Shown: positions 18,267-26,520 of the stretch, piece after piece | Numbering within the stretch: position 1 is the first letter of the stretch | How the letters are laid out: each line of letters opens with the position of its first letter | Assembly (NCBI RefSeq): GCF_034932365.1 | Contig: NZ_JAYGHR010000079.1 | Span: 1 to 64,000, forward strand | DNA: 64,000 nt | DNA from: Capilliphycus robustus | GTDB taxonomy: Bacteria; Cyanobacteriota; Cyanobacteriia; Cyanobacteriales; Microcoleaceae | Reading direction: 5' to 3' | Made by a program: the position numbers and the translations under genes | Notes under the pieces: model-generated | Told to the model about the DNA's origin: nothing | Seen by the model: the letters and a program-made list of their open reading frames with translations, nothing else | The model's database searches: none

Positions 18267-19289
18267 ATGAATAATTTATTGCGATCGCTCCTTAAAATCC
18301 AAAATAGAACAAGAAAAAACCAGGGTCTATCGGTTAGCGGTTTTACGATGATTGAGTTGATGGTGGGAGCGATTTTAGCGTTCTTGATCATCACTCCGAT
18401 GTTAGGTTTTGTGATTAGTATTCTCGAAGATGATAATAGAGAAGGACTCAAAGCTATCACTGACCAAGAAGTAAATAGTGCCGTTGATTACATAGCAGAA
18501 GATTTGAATCAGGCTCGGTATATTTATGACAAAGACGGTTTGACTAAAATCCAGGCTGAACTTCCAACTGTTGATAATGGTACTCCTATTTTAGTCTTTT
18601 GGAAGCGCCATCTGCTTACAAACTCTTTACCCTTCAATAGCAAGACTCAACCTAAAGATTGTAATGATACTACTAAACCCTGTAATGATGCTTATGTCGA
18701 TGCGTTGGTTGCTTATTACTTAGTCACAAATAATCAGAGCAATATTTGGTGTAATCCCACAAGCAATGCAGGCCAATGTCCGGCTCGAATTGTTCGTGCA
18801 GAAATTCGGGGAGCTTTAAGAAATCCGAAAACAGGAAATGAATATCCCGTAGCTGATTTGAAGGATAGTCAGAAAAAAACTCTAGGCTTTCAGGCTTTGC
18901 AAGATGATCCGAAAACTTGGAAGAAAGATCCAAATACAGCTTATCCTGCAAACCTTGCTGAAGTTTTAGTTAACTATATTGATCACAATACAGTTGCATT
19001 ACCCGGTGACGCCACAAATGAATACTGTGTAAATGCTCTAGGTGGTGAACTTACTAATCTAGTAACGGGCGCTCGAAAAAACGATAACATTTTAAAAATT
19101 AAAACAGATTCTAATAGTTTTGTCGCTTGCGTTGATTCTGATCGAAATATTGCTCATGTTGCGATTAGAGGAAATGCTCTGCGTCGTAAGGATGCTGACG
19201 CTCCTTATAGTGCAAACAAATCATCCTTCTTTCCCACTGCTACCGTGAAGGTTCAAGGACAAAGTACACCGATTTCGAGTGGTAGCTAG
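18267..19289 (+). CDS. hpsC: Hormogonium polysaccharide secretion pseudopilin HpsC
   Basis: This 340-residue protein has a type IV prepilin signal: basic leader ending in GLSVSG, cleavage at G-F, Glu at +5 (GFTMIELMVGAILAFLIITP) and a hydrophobic helix, followed by a large exported domain. It resembles the PilW/GspJ-like minor pseudopilins, which are bigger than the others and sit at the pilus tip. The segment NSAVDYIAEDLNQARYIYD just after the helix is typical of that group. Cysteine pairs in the exported domain could form disulfides. It lies 54 bp after hpsB in the hps operon and, by homology, contributes to polysaccharide secretion for gliding. Confidence 0.9.
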   Translation: MNNLLRSLLKIQNRTRKNQGLSVSGFTMIELMVGAILAFLIITPMLGFVISILEDDNREGLKAITDQEVNSAVDYIAEDLNQARYIYDKDGLTKIQAELPTVDNGTPILVFWKRHLLTNSLPFNSKTQPKDCNDTTKPCNDAYVDALVAYYLVTNNQSNIWCNPTSNAGQCPARIVRAEIRGALRNPKTGNEYPVADLKDSQKKTLGFQALQDDPKTWKKDPNTAYPANLAEVLVNYIDHNTVALPGDATNEYCVNALGGELTNLVTGARKNDNILKIKTDSNSFVACVDSDRNIAHVAIRGNALRRKDADAPYSANKSSFFPTATVKVQGQSTPISSGS

Positions 19290-19333
19290 AACATAGTTGA
19301 AGATTTCAATTTCAACTCCATTAATAAAAAGCC

Positions 19334-19984
19334 ATGAAAAAACAACTATTTAAAACTCTAAAGAAATCGGCTTCTAGTTCAACTTCTTACTCATCTTCTG
19401 AGTCGGGTTTTTCATTAGTTGAACTGGCGGTTATCGTTGTGATGATTGGGATTTTTTCAGCGATCGCGGCTCCCGTTTGGGATGTTTTTGTGAGCCGTCA
19501 AAGAGTAGGAGCCGTTAATGGTCAAGTGTTACGAACGTTGCAAACCGCACAAGCAGAAGCCAAACGAAACAAGCAAAACTATGTTGTTGCATTTAGAGAA
19601 GCTGCCGATCCTACTACTGCTCCGCCCGAATTTAGCACTTATTTAGAAGGTACTCCTGACGCTGATAAATTCTGGGAACCGTTAAATTTGGAGGGAGAAG
19701 TTCCAACAGGAACACACAAAATATACGTTCAAGCTAATAATGATGATGATGCCGATCCTGATAATAGCAACGGCCCCGAAATTGATTCAATTACCTTTAA
19801 TTACATGGGAGCAGTAGAATATCCTAAACCTGTGAGTTCTGGCCCACAACCTGAAAATACAGATGGTTTCACGGTAACAGTTTCTAATCCTGATGGAGGC
19901 TTAAAACAATGTGTAAAAGTTGTGACAATATTAGGTGCAATGATAACATCTGAGGGTGATGATAATCCAACTGGATGCCCGTAA
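19334..19984 (+). CDS. GspH/FimT-like pseudopilin of the hps locus (HpsD-like)
   Basis: This 216-residue pseudopilin has the signal ESGFSLVELAVIVVMIGIFS: G-F junction, Glu at +5, then a hydrophobic helix. The GspH/FimT-type segment RQRVGAVNGQVLRTLQTAQA follows, with the AEAKRNKQNYVVAF continuation seen in that family. Two cysteines near the C-terminus (QCVKVV and TGCP) probably form a disulfide. By position it corresponds to hpsD of Nostoc, but the next gene is an equally good candidate, so I leave out the symbol. It is the fourth gene of the operon and is separated from hpsC by 44 bp. Confidence 0.82.
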   Translation: MKKQLFKTLKKSASSSTSYSSSESGFSLVELAVIVVMIGIFSAIAAPVWDVFVSRQRVGAVNGQVLRTLQTAQAEAKRNKQNYVVAFREAADPTTAPPEFSTYLEGTPDADKFWEPLNLEGEVPTGTHKIYVQANNDDDADPDNSNGPEIDSITFNYMGAVEYPKPVSSGPQPENTDGFTVTVSNPDGGLKQCVKVVTILGAMITSEGDDNPTGCP

Positions 19985-20046
19985 AATTAAAAGTTGATGT
20001 AAGATAGAATTAATCATTTTTAATTCTGAATCAGGGCTGCAACTCA

Positions 20047-20736
20047 ATGAAACCAAACACGCGATTAAAATGCGATCGCCAGATTTCTCGTAAGCCTTTT
20101 ACCTCCCTCGCCTCAAGTTCAAAAGTTAGATATACCACTGGATATACTATAACCGAAATCCTATTAGTTGTTGGATTAATTAGTATATTTGCTGGAATAG
20201 CAGTTCCCGCTTGGATGGGTTTCATTAGTCGTCAACAACTGCGTACAGGTGCAAACCGAGTGTATTGGGCAATGCGAAGCGCTCAAAGTGAAGCCAAACG
20301 TCAGAAAACCTCTGTTCAGGCTAGTTTTCGAGAGAAAGATAACCGAGTTCAATGGGCGGTTCATCTGGCGAGTGTTCCTCCAAATGACTTATCAGATAGT
20401 GCTTGGGAAAGCTTGCCTTCTGGTGTGTTAATAGATGATAAAGTAAAAAACGATAAGGGTAGACTGGAAACGACTCTTCTCAAAGTAGATCCTGTTGATA
20501 ACTCAGTTAGAAATGCGGGGACTGTTTATCGCGCATTATTTAACTATAAAGGCTGTCCCATCTATGAATCTACCGATGAATGCACTCACGGCAACCCGAG
20601 AGCCAAAGGACGCCTGGGACTCATACACAAAAACTTAGAAAAGCAGAAACGTTGTGTGATTATTTCGACTTTAATTGGGGTGGTTCGTACCGGAGAAGAA
20701 CATACCAAACCCCAAGATAACCTATATTGCTATTAA
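20047..20736 (+). CDS. GspH/FimT-like pseudopilin, fifth gene of the hps locus
   Basis: This 229-residue pseudopilin is a paralogue of the preceding gene. Its unusually long leader (about 33 residues) ends in YTTG, then YTITEILLVVGLISIFAG with Glu at +5 and a hydrophobic helix. The GspH-like segment WMGFISRQQLRTGANRVYWA and AMRSAQSEAKRQKTSVQASF parallel the upstream gene (WDVFVSRQRVGAVNGQVLRT, then TAQAEAKRNKQNY). Cysteines CPIYESTDEC and RCVI near the end may form disulfides. It ends the plus-strand hps run; the following gene is on the other strand. The hps glycosyltransferase genes found downstream in Nostoc are absent here. Confidence 0.82.
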   Translation: MKPNTRLKCDRQISRKPFTSLASSSKVRYTTGYTITEILLVVGLISIFAGIAVPAWMGFISRQQLRTGANRVYWAMRSAQSEAKRQKTSVQASFREKDNRVQWAVHLASVPPNDLSDSAWESLPSGVLIDDKVKNDKGRLETTLLKVDPVDNSVRNAGTVYRALFNYKGCPIYESTDECTHGNPRAKGRLGLIHKNLEKQKRCVIISTLIGVVRTGEEHTKPQDNLYCY

Positions 20737-20826
20737 AATTGTTAGGGTGATTAAGAGTTTTTGCGATCGCGAATTGGTGTTAGCCATTTTCGGGTCAACT
20801 GAATTCATCCCCAAAAATTGCTCTTA

Positions 20827-20850
20827 AGTGCAAGTATCTTGCTTGCTAGA
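20827..20850. repeat. 24-bp palindromic element (AGTGCAAGT...)
   Basis: This is the second copy of the 24-bp element at 7147-7170. The arms are GCAAGT and GCTTGC instead of GCAGGC and GCCTGC: changes in one arm are matched by changes in the other (one as a G-T pair). It lies at the end of the DUF4189 gene, in the spacer after the hps genes. Confidence 0.65.
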
Positions 20851-20857
20851 AGCCGTT

Positions 20858-21229
20858 TTAATAACGAGTCGTACAAGCCCAGGTTTCTGTGCGACAACTT
20901 CCGTTTCCACAGGCGGCGACGGCGGCGGCTTCTGCTTGTTGGCGTGTATCAGCCCAAGCCCAACCCAGTTTTCCGTTTTGATCTTTAGCAACGGCACCAC
21001 AGGCGTTTTTAAACCAAACTTGTATTTTACAGGTAGACTGTCCACATTCTTGTAAAGCCCGTTTTTCCGCTTGTTCTCGCGTGGGATAATCAAAAGAATA
21101 GCCCCACATTTTCCCATCAGGAGTAATTGCGATCGCCCCATAGCTGTCAGGGAGTTGTGCGAAAACCATATTACTGATTAATATTTTAGTTCCCACAAAA
21201 AATGCAGTCACAATTCCTAAACGTTTCAT
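20858..21229 (-). CDS. Secreted DUF4189-domain protein
   Basis: This 123-residue protein has a signal peptide (MKRLGIVTAFFVGTKILISN, cleavage probable after MVFA). The mature part is a DUF4189 domain: YGAIAITPDGKMWGYSFDYP, then TREQAEKRALQECG, followed by a second half-repeat LGWAWADTRQQAEAAAVAAC. Cysteines in CGQSTCKI, CGAVA and CGNGSCRTETWAC probably form disulfides in the periplasm. The function of DUF4189 is unknown; the domain often occurs in small exported proteins. The gene stands alone between the hps operon and pbpC, with a hairpin repeat just upstream. Confidence 0.87.
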   Translation of the reverse strand: MKRLGIVTAFFVGTKILISNMVFAQLPDSYGAIAITPDGKMWGYSFDYPTREQAEKRALQECGQSTCKIQVWFKNACGAVAKDQNGKLGWAWADTRQQAEAAAVAACGNGSCRTETWACTTRY

Positions 21230-21269
21230 TTTTCTTGAGTCGGGTTACATCTTTTCTAGATTACCCCAA

Positions 21270-21304
21270 AAGAAACCCGGTTTCTTTGAGAAACCGGGTT
21301 TCTC
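21270..21304. repeat. AAACCCGGTTTC hairpin
   Basis: AAGAAACCCGGTTTCTTTGA continues into GAAACCGGGTTTCTCT, giving a strong stem with a few-base loop. It sits between pbpC and the DUF4189 gene, both on the minus strand, so it could end the pbpC transcript. Related arms occur at 10248-10313. Confidence 0.65.
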
Positions 21305-21317
21305 TCTTGAAGCTACT

Positions 21318-23624
21318 TCACGGGTTGTCAGACTGAACGACTGAAAAACCCCGATGATAGGGTTTGGGTTCAGCCACTCGCACTTCAAACTCTACACTTT
21401 CATTGCGATCGCCTTGTTTAACCGTTAACGTCCATTTTCCCGGTTGCATTTGCCAAAATAAAGAATTAACTGATTTTGTCGCTAATTTCTCACCATTTAA
21501 CCACCATTCTACAGGCTCCTGACTATTTCCCATCATTTTAAATTCTAATTGCGGAGATTGATCAGGATTCACCAAAAAATAATCATCCGGTTGAGGCGAT
21601 AAAATCCTCAGTTGATTGGCGGTTAAATCAAACCGTTGCTGTCGGGCTAACCATTCGTTATATTCGGGTGTTAACTTCAAGTTTTCCGCCGAACTTTGAT
21701 AAGCTGGAACATCATCTTGATGAAAATATTCTAACACAATTCCCGACTGACAATCTGAAGTTGGTTTTGTTCCCGTTGTTGCACAAATTGGCAATTTTAC
21801 TAACTCAGCAGGAACCGGAAAATTAAGCGGTTCTTCTTGGGAATGTAAGTGCATGATAATTCGACTCCACAACGGCGCCGCACCCATCACGCCGGATACA
21901 TTTTGCATCGGTTTTCCGTCAAAGTTTCCTACCCAAGTCGCGACGGTATAATCTGTTGTAAATCCGACTGTCCAAGTATCTCGATGATCGGAAGAAGTTC
22001 CTGTTTTAACGGCAACGGGAAAGGGTAAATTTAACACAGATTCAACTCCAAATGCAGCCGCCCTCGCATGAGAATCACTCAACATATCAGTAATAATTTG
22101 CCAAGTTTCAGAGCGATCAATTTGTTGCTCATTTTGAGTTAAATTTTCGGTTAAAGTTGTAACTAACGGTTTAAACTGTCCTTGGTTTGCTAAGGTGACA
22201 TAAGCTTGGGCGAGTTCCCATAATGTTACTTCTCCGCTTCCCAAACTTAATCCTAAACCATAATGTTCGGGAGGTTGGTTTAAATGTTTAAATCCCAAGG
22301 TTTTTAAACGCGATAAAAACACGGGTACGGTGACTTTTTCTAACACTCTCACAGCCGGAATATTTAAAGAATTGGCTAAGGCTAACCGCACTCTCACAGG
22401 GCCTAAAAACGTTTCACTGTAATCTATTGGGCTGTACAATTTTGCACCCGGAATCGCATAATAAGTCGGAACATCTGCGAGAATTGTATGAGGCTGAATT
22501 ATGTCTTCTTCTAAAGCGAGTTCATAGAGAAAAGGTTTCAAGGTTGAACCCGGTTGACGCAAAGCTTGAACCCCATCATTACTTCCTAAGTTGCGGGTAT
22601 TAAAATAGTTGGGAGAACCGACATAAGCTAAGACTTCTCTCGTTTTATTATCAATCACAATTGCGGCTGCATGATTAACATTTTTATCCGCTAAAGCCAT
22701 CACCACTTGTTTAACTTGGGCTTCTACAAATTGTTGTAAGGTTAAATCTAGAGTCGTTTGAATATGAGGTTTTGGGGTAGAAGTTTCAGAGGAATAACTC
22801 ATCTGTTCAGATACCCAAAATAAAAAGTGTGGAGAAGCCATAACCCCGAGTTGAGGAAGTTGGAATTCTACATTTTCTCGATTAGCGTGTTCGGCTTGTT
22901 TGGCGGTAATATAACCATCCTCAACCATGCGATCTAAAACATAGCGTTGACGCTGTTTTAACCCTTGTAAATTGTAGTAGGGATTTAAGTCAGTTGGATC
23001 ATTGGGTAAAGCAGCCAGTAAACTCGCTTGGGATAAGCTTAAATCTGTGGCAGGAATGTTAAAATAAGTGCGAGAAGCCGCTTCAACTCCATAGAGATTT
23101 CCCCCCATTGGTAAACGGTTAATATAGGCTTGTAGAATCTCATTTTTATTCATTCCCGCAACTAACCGCCAAGACAACCAAATTTCTCGACTTTTATTCA
23201 CTAATGTTGTCGGTGCGGGTTCCAACATTCGGGCGAGTTGCATGGTAATAGTAGACGCACCACTGACTATTTTTCGGGCTTGTATCGCTTCTAAAATTGC
23301 CCGGATAATTGCTTGACTATCAACCGCACCCCGTTGATAATATCGTTTATCTTCTGCGGCAATAATCGCTTGAATAAAATGCGGTGAAACTTGATCTAAC
23401 GGCACAACTGTGGTATGATTTTGATCGCGGCTGAGTAATATTCCGAGGGGCTGTCCATAGCGATCGCTAAATTCAACCGCGAGGCTATCTTGCGTGATAT
23501 TTTGGGCGCGAATGGGAGCGAGATAGGGAAGCGATCGCACTGTTACCCCAGTGAGAATTATCCCTAAAATCACTTTAATTTTTATGTGGCGAAACCGGAG
23601 AATATTTTTCATTTTTTGATCCAA
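21318..23624 (-). CDS. pbpC: Penicillin-binding protein 1C
   Basis: This 768-residue bifunctional peptidoglycan synthase is anchored to the cytoplasmic membrane by an N-terminal helix (about residues 12-35). A GT51 glycosyltransferase domain follows, with IIAAEDKRYYQRGAVDSQAI containing the catalytic Glu and SGASTITMQLARMLEP. The transpeptidase domain has SxxK (RQPGSTLKPF), SLN (LANSLNIP) and KTGTS (AVKTGTSSDHRDTW). The final ~90 residues match the BiPBP_C domain, which distinguishes PbpC from PBP1A/1B. The usual neighbour of pbpC, an alpha-2-macroglobulin gene, is not here. It polymerises glycan strands and cross-links peptides in the periplasm. Confidence 0.94.
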   Translation of the reverse strand: MDQKMKNILRFRHIKIKVILGIILTGVTVRSLPYLAPIRAQNITQDSLAVEFSDRYGQPLGILLSRDQNHTTVVPLDQVSPHFIQAIIAAEDKRYYQRGAVDSQAIIRAILEAIQARKIVSGASTITMQLARMLEPAPTTLVNKSREIWLSWRLVAGMNKNEILQAYINRLPMGGNLYGVEAASRTYFNIPATDLSLSQASLLAALPNDPTDLNPYYNLQGLKQRQRYVLDRMVEDGYITAKQAEHANRENVEFQLPQLGVMASPHFLFWVSEQMSYSSETSTPKPHIQTTLDLTLQQFVEAQVKQVVMALADKNVNHAAAIVIDNKTREVLAYVGSPNYFNTRNLGSNDGVQALRQPGSTLKPFLYELALEEDIIQPHTILADVPTYYAIPGAKLYSPIDYSETFLGPVRVRLALANSLNIPAVRVLEKVTVPVFLSRLKTLGFKHLNQPPEHYGLGLSLGSGEVTLWELAQAYVTLANQGQFKPLVTTLTENLTQNEQQIDRSETWQIITDMLSDSHARAAAFGVESVLNLPFPVAVKTGTSSDHRDTWTVGFTTDYTVATWVGNFDGKPMQNVSGVMGAAPLWSRIIMHLHSQEEPLNFPVPAELVKLPICATTGTKPTSDCQSGIVLEYFHQDDVPAYQSSAENLKLTPEYNEWLARQQRFDLTANQLRILSPQPDDYFLVNPDQSPQLEFKMMGNSQEPVEWWLNGEKLATKSVNSLFWQMQPGKWTLTVKQGDRNESVEFEVRVAEPKPYHRGFSVVQSDNP

Positions 23625-23948
23625 ATAAATAAAGCACGATAAATTATAAATTATGAATTTTGCCTCTTACAAGATTGCCTTTTGCCTTTTGCCTCTTACA
23701 AGATTGCCTTTTGCCTCTTACAAGATTGCCTCTTGCCTCTTGCCTTATTTAGTTTCGACAATGCGATCGCCTGTTAATCCGGAAAATAATGTTATCCTAA
23801 CTTTTTTTGATTTATTCAGTAGGATCACGGAGTTGAATTTTTATACAAGCCCTGAGTAAGCGCTAAAAGTTCAGTGGTTGTACGGATGCTTTTTCGGGGG
23901 TTTATGTTTTAAATTTAAACCTAGAAGTTTTAATCAAGTTAAGAAAGT
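23625..23948. other. Intergenic region with TTGCC tandem repeats
   Basis: The left half (23659-23750) is built from imperfect repeats of TTGCCTCTTACAAGATTGCC and TTTTGCC units, a low-complexity motif common between genes in filamentous cyanobacteria. No convincing gene is present; a 68-codon frame here merely translates the repeats. The right half presumably holds the promoter for the gene at 23949. Confidence 0.6.
23659..23750. repeat. TTGCCTCTTACAAGA tandem repeat
   Basis: TGCCTCTTACAAGATTGCCT recurs three times with TTTTGCC spacers. The run is low complexity and noncoding. Confidence 0.75.
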
Positions 23949-24947
23949 ATGAACTACTCCTTTCAACCCAATTACCCTGAAAACACCAATTTAGACATCA
24001 TGTATCCCGCCACAGGAACTTTAGCCGGAGTGGGTTTATCGGCGACAATTGGTAACATGGGTTTAGTCGGATCATTTGGGGGGGTTGCGGTTGGTGGCTT
24101 TCCCGTTGCGGTTGCGGGTTCAGTCGTTGGTTTTGCGGCTTATGGTGCAACAGAAGCGCTCAAAAATAGCGATCCTGATGTCATTTTTCCCATCGCAACC
24201 GGTGCAACAATTGGCGCCGGAATGTTCAGTATTTTTGGTGGAATGGGGTTAGGAGTTGCGGGAACTGCGGTGAGTATTGGCGGTGCAACAATGGCGTTTG
24301 CAGGTGGCGTTGTCGGGTTGGGAATTTACGGTGCTTTTAAAATGATTGAAAAAGTTGATAAAATGGCACCCGGAGAAAGCGCAACTCAAGCTTTTTGTCG
24401 CATGGAAGAACGAATTAATGATGCTTATTTGGATTCATTTTTTTATACGGAAGCTTTGCTAGAAGTTGCCGAGTTAATTAATCCTGATTTGCCTTGGGAA
24501 CGTAAATTTAGAGAGTTAGAAATAGAAGAAGAATTACAACAACTCAAAGCACAGGTTAAACCGTTACCCCGACTCGAAAAAATTAACCTACAAATAAAAG
24601 TAACGGGTTGGTATGACTGGCATCCTCATCTAGCTATTGCATCAAATAGCATTAAACGAGAGTTAGCGAAATCTCTTCATATTCAAGTTGAACATCCTCA
24701 AATCAAGTTAATCATTTGGACTATTCAAGAGATTAATGTTAACCCATCAGCTATAAATTATCTAGGGAATCAATACAAATCACCCAGTATTTCTAAGGTG
24801 GTTGAGTTCGAGTTAAAAATAGGCTTAACGTTGTCGGTTCCTGTCGATATTCTCGCCTCGGAAAACTTGAACGATCTCGTTAATAAACATCTGGAAATCG
24901 GCGAACTTTCTAGCTTGGTTAAGGCGGATAAATTTGCTGTAGTTTAA
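23949..24947 (+). CDS. Protein of unknown function with glycine-zipper membrane region
   Basis: I do not recognise this 332-residue protein. Residues ~18-135 are two similar hydrophobic, glycine-rich blocks (TGTLAGVGLSATIGNMGLVG and later PIATGATIGAGMFSIFGGMG), each ending in a short charged segment. Such GxxxG-rich repeats, or glycine zippers, insert in membranes or oligomerise. A charged helical linker (about 140-200) leads to a C-terminal soluble domain starting near INLQIKVTGWYDWHPHLAIA. AAGTTAAGAAAG precedes the ATG. It stands alone, with an Uma2 gene converging. A membrane-associated role is inferred only from composition. Confidence 0.7.
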   Translation: MNYSFQPNYPENTNLDIMYPATGTLAGVGLSATIGNMGLVGSFGGVAVGGFPVAVAGSVVGFAAYGATEALKNSDPDVIFPIATGATIGAGMFSIFGGMGLGVAGTAVSIGGATMAFAGGVVGLGIYGAFKMIEKVDKMAPGESATQAFCRMEERINDAYLDSFFYTEALLEVAELINPDLPWERKFRELEIEEELQQLKAQVKPLPRLEKINLQIKVTGWYDWHPHLAIASNSIKRELAKSLHIQVEHPQIKLIIWTIQEINVNPSAINYLGNQYKSPSISKVVEFELKIGLTLSVPVDILASENLNDLVNKHLEIGELSSLVKADKFAVV

Positions 24948-24964
24948 GTCTAATGTTATCAAAA

Positions 24965-25609
24965 TTATTGATAAATCATTGCTTCGACTTCTTCTAACGC
25001 CTGAAAACTGCCAACTTGCCAAGATCGTTCAACCGCAGTAGAAACAATTTCAGAAATCTCAATATTAGGAAAATTGGGGCTAGTTTCTGATTGAATATAT
25101 TTGCCGTTTTCAAACAGAAAAATGCTTAACTTTCCCTGATGATAAATCCAGAGTTCGGGAACTTCTAGGGCTTCGTAAGCGGCTAACGTTGTTGGGGAAG
25201 TGACATCAATTTCTATTGCTAAATCTGGGGGCGGATCGTTCGGTTCGAGTCGGCGCCGGTTGATCATTTGTTGATAGTTTTCGATGTAAAAACTAGCATC
25301 CGGTTCAACTCCGGCTATTCCTTCTTTTTTAAACGTTGTTGAACGAAAAGATTCGTATCGTTTCCCTAGAGATTTTAACAGCATTTTGACAATATCAGAA
25401 ATAATTTCTGTGGGTTTTTCGTGTTCGGGTAAAGGAACCATAATTTCTAAAGTGTTGTGACTATAAACAACTCTCGAAGATCGCTTTTCTCCGAGTTCTT
25501 GTAAAATCGCTTCAAATTCCTGCCAATTAACATTAGGAATTGTTACCACACTTCCGGGTGAAAAGTTCATTTGACTAATGGGTTTAACAATAGGAGTTTT
25601 TACCGTCAT
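24965..25609 (-). CDS. Uma2 family (DUF820) endonuclease-like protein
   Basis: This 214-residue Uma2/DUF820 protein shows the typical order: NWQEFEAILQELGEKRSSRV, then LEIMVPLPEHEKPTEIISDI, AGVEPDASFYIENYQQMI with the putative metal-binding Asp, DLAIEIDVTSPTTLAAYEAL with the second acidic residue, and VPELWIYHQGKLSIFLFENG. It is the fourth Uma2 gene in the window and belongs to a different subgroup from the others. Function is unknown. It is convergent with the glycine-zipper gene, 17 bp away. Confidence 0.88.
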   Translation of the reverse strand: MTVKTPIVKPISQMNFSPGSVVTIPNVNWQEFEAILQELGEKRSSRVVYSHNTLEIMVPLPEHEKPTEIISDIVKMLLKSLGKRYESFRSTTFKKEGIAGVEPDASFYIENYQQMINRRRLEPNDPPPDLAIEIDVTSPTTLAAYEALEVPELWIYHQGKLSIFLFENGKYIQSETSPNFPNIEISEIVSTAVERSWQVGSFQALEEVEAMIYQ

Positions 25610-25763
25610 TTGAAAAACCTGTGTAATTATCCTACTTTATTTTAACTCAAATCTCTAAAATAATAACCGAGGAATCGCTCTACCTATTGTGCGAGTTTTT
25701 GATATAATGTAAAACAGACTCCAGCTTTAAGATTCATCCGAATTTTCTGAGGAGATTAACCCC

Positions 25764-26003
25764 ATGAATTCGACAACTCGTTTACAAGAAATAGCAACAT
25801 CTTTACCGATTTTCGCAGAACCTGAAAAAAAGGAAATATTTTTGTTTGTTTTGGGTGCTTTAACGGCTAAGATTATTAGTTTAAGGAAAGCGGCAGAAGT
25901 GATGAATTTTGATGAGGAGGCTTTGTTACAAACTTTAGATTTGTTGGGAATTGAGTTTTCCTATTTAACAGAGGAAGATGTTACACAAGAAAGCGTTTGG
26001 TAG
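25764..26003 (+). CDS. UPF0175-family antitoxin
   Basis: This 79-residue protein matches UPF0175, small helix-turn-helix proteins paired with DUF3368 PIN toxins. The HTH region is LGALTAKIISLRKAAEVMNF, and GIEFSYLTEEDV near the C-terminus is typical of the family (the normal motif is LGxxxxxxxxED). GAGGAG lies about 8 bases upstream of the ATG. It probably binds the operon promoter and neutralises the downstream nuclease. Its stop codon nearly abuts the toxin start, consistent with translational coupling. Confidence 0.85.
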   Translation: MNSTTRLQEIATSLPIFAEPEKKEIFLFVLGALTAKIISLRKAAEVMNFDEEALLQTLDLLGIEFSYLTEEDVTQESVW

Positions 26004-26008
26004 AAATC

Positions 26009-26500
26009 GTGAAAATTGTCATCAACTCATCTCCGATTATTTTTCTCGTCAAGTTACAATTCCTCGATATATTTTTAGCCCGTGATGATGAGTTTTATAT
26101 TCCTTCTGGGGTTGTTGAAGAAATTGAGGCTAAAAGTGATCAAGTCAGTCAGGTGATTTCACCTTTAATAGAAGCAGAAACACTTCAGGTTGTTTCAACT
26201 TGTTTACTTTCTCTGGTGAACCGTTTAAATCTAAATTTGGGGCGAGGAGAATCGGAGGCGATTTCATTAGCAACTGAACTACAAGCTGATTTAATTATTT
26301 TAGATGATCGGGCAGCACGCAGCAGGGCTGTAAATTTAGGGTTAAATGTAAAAGGAACGTTAGCTCTGATCAAAAAGCTGAGTCAAGAGGGTAAAATTAC
26401 AATAGATAACCTTGATGAATTTTACGACAGACTACAGCAAATAAACTTCAGACTTTCTCGTTCCATCTTTGATGCTGTTTTCAAGAATAGTGAACCTTGA
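26009..26500 (+). CDS. DUF3368 PIN-domain toxin (putative RNase)
   Basis: This PIN-like nuclease of about 163 residues belongs to DUF3368, toxins paired with UPF0175 antitoxins. The first strand, VKIVINSSPIIFLVKLQFLD, carries an Asn-Ser-Ser in place of the usual first Asp region, as in other DUF3368 proteins. GRGESEAISLA holds the conserved Glu, and LIILDDRAARSRAVNLGLNV holds the paired catalytic Asp residues. GTG at 26009 gives the family-typical N-terminus; a TTG at 25997 overlapping the antitoxin stop would add four residues. Metal-dependent RNA cleavage is expected. The module looks intact, unlike the one at 1.4-1.8 kb. Confidence 0.85.
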   Translation: MKIVINSSPIIFLVKLQFLDIFLARDDEFYIPSGVVEEIEAKSDQVSQVISPLIEAETLQVVSTCLLSLVNRLNLNLGRGESEAISLATELQADLIILDDRAARSRAVNLGLNVKGTLALIKKLSQEGKITIDNLDEFYDRLQQINFRLSRSIFDAVFKNSEP

Positions 26501-26520
26501 TTCCGGCTAATGATTCTTCT

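Noticed and set aside
20824..21141. 105- and 75-codon frames overlapping the DUF4189 gene
   Set aside because: Both are other-frame readings of the DUF4189 coding sequence, which has the signal peptide and conserved cysteines.
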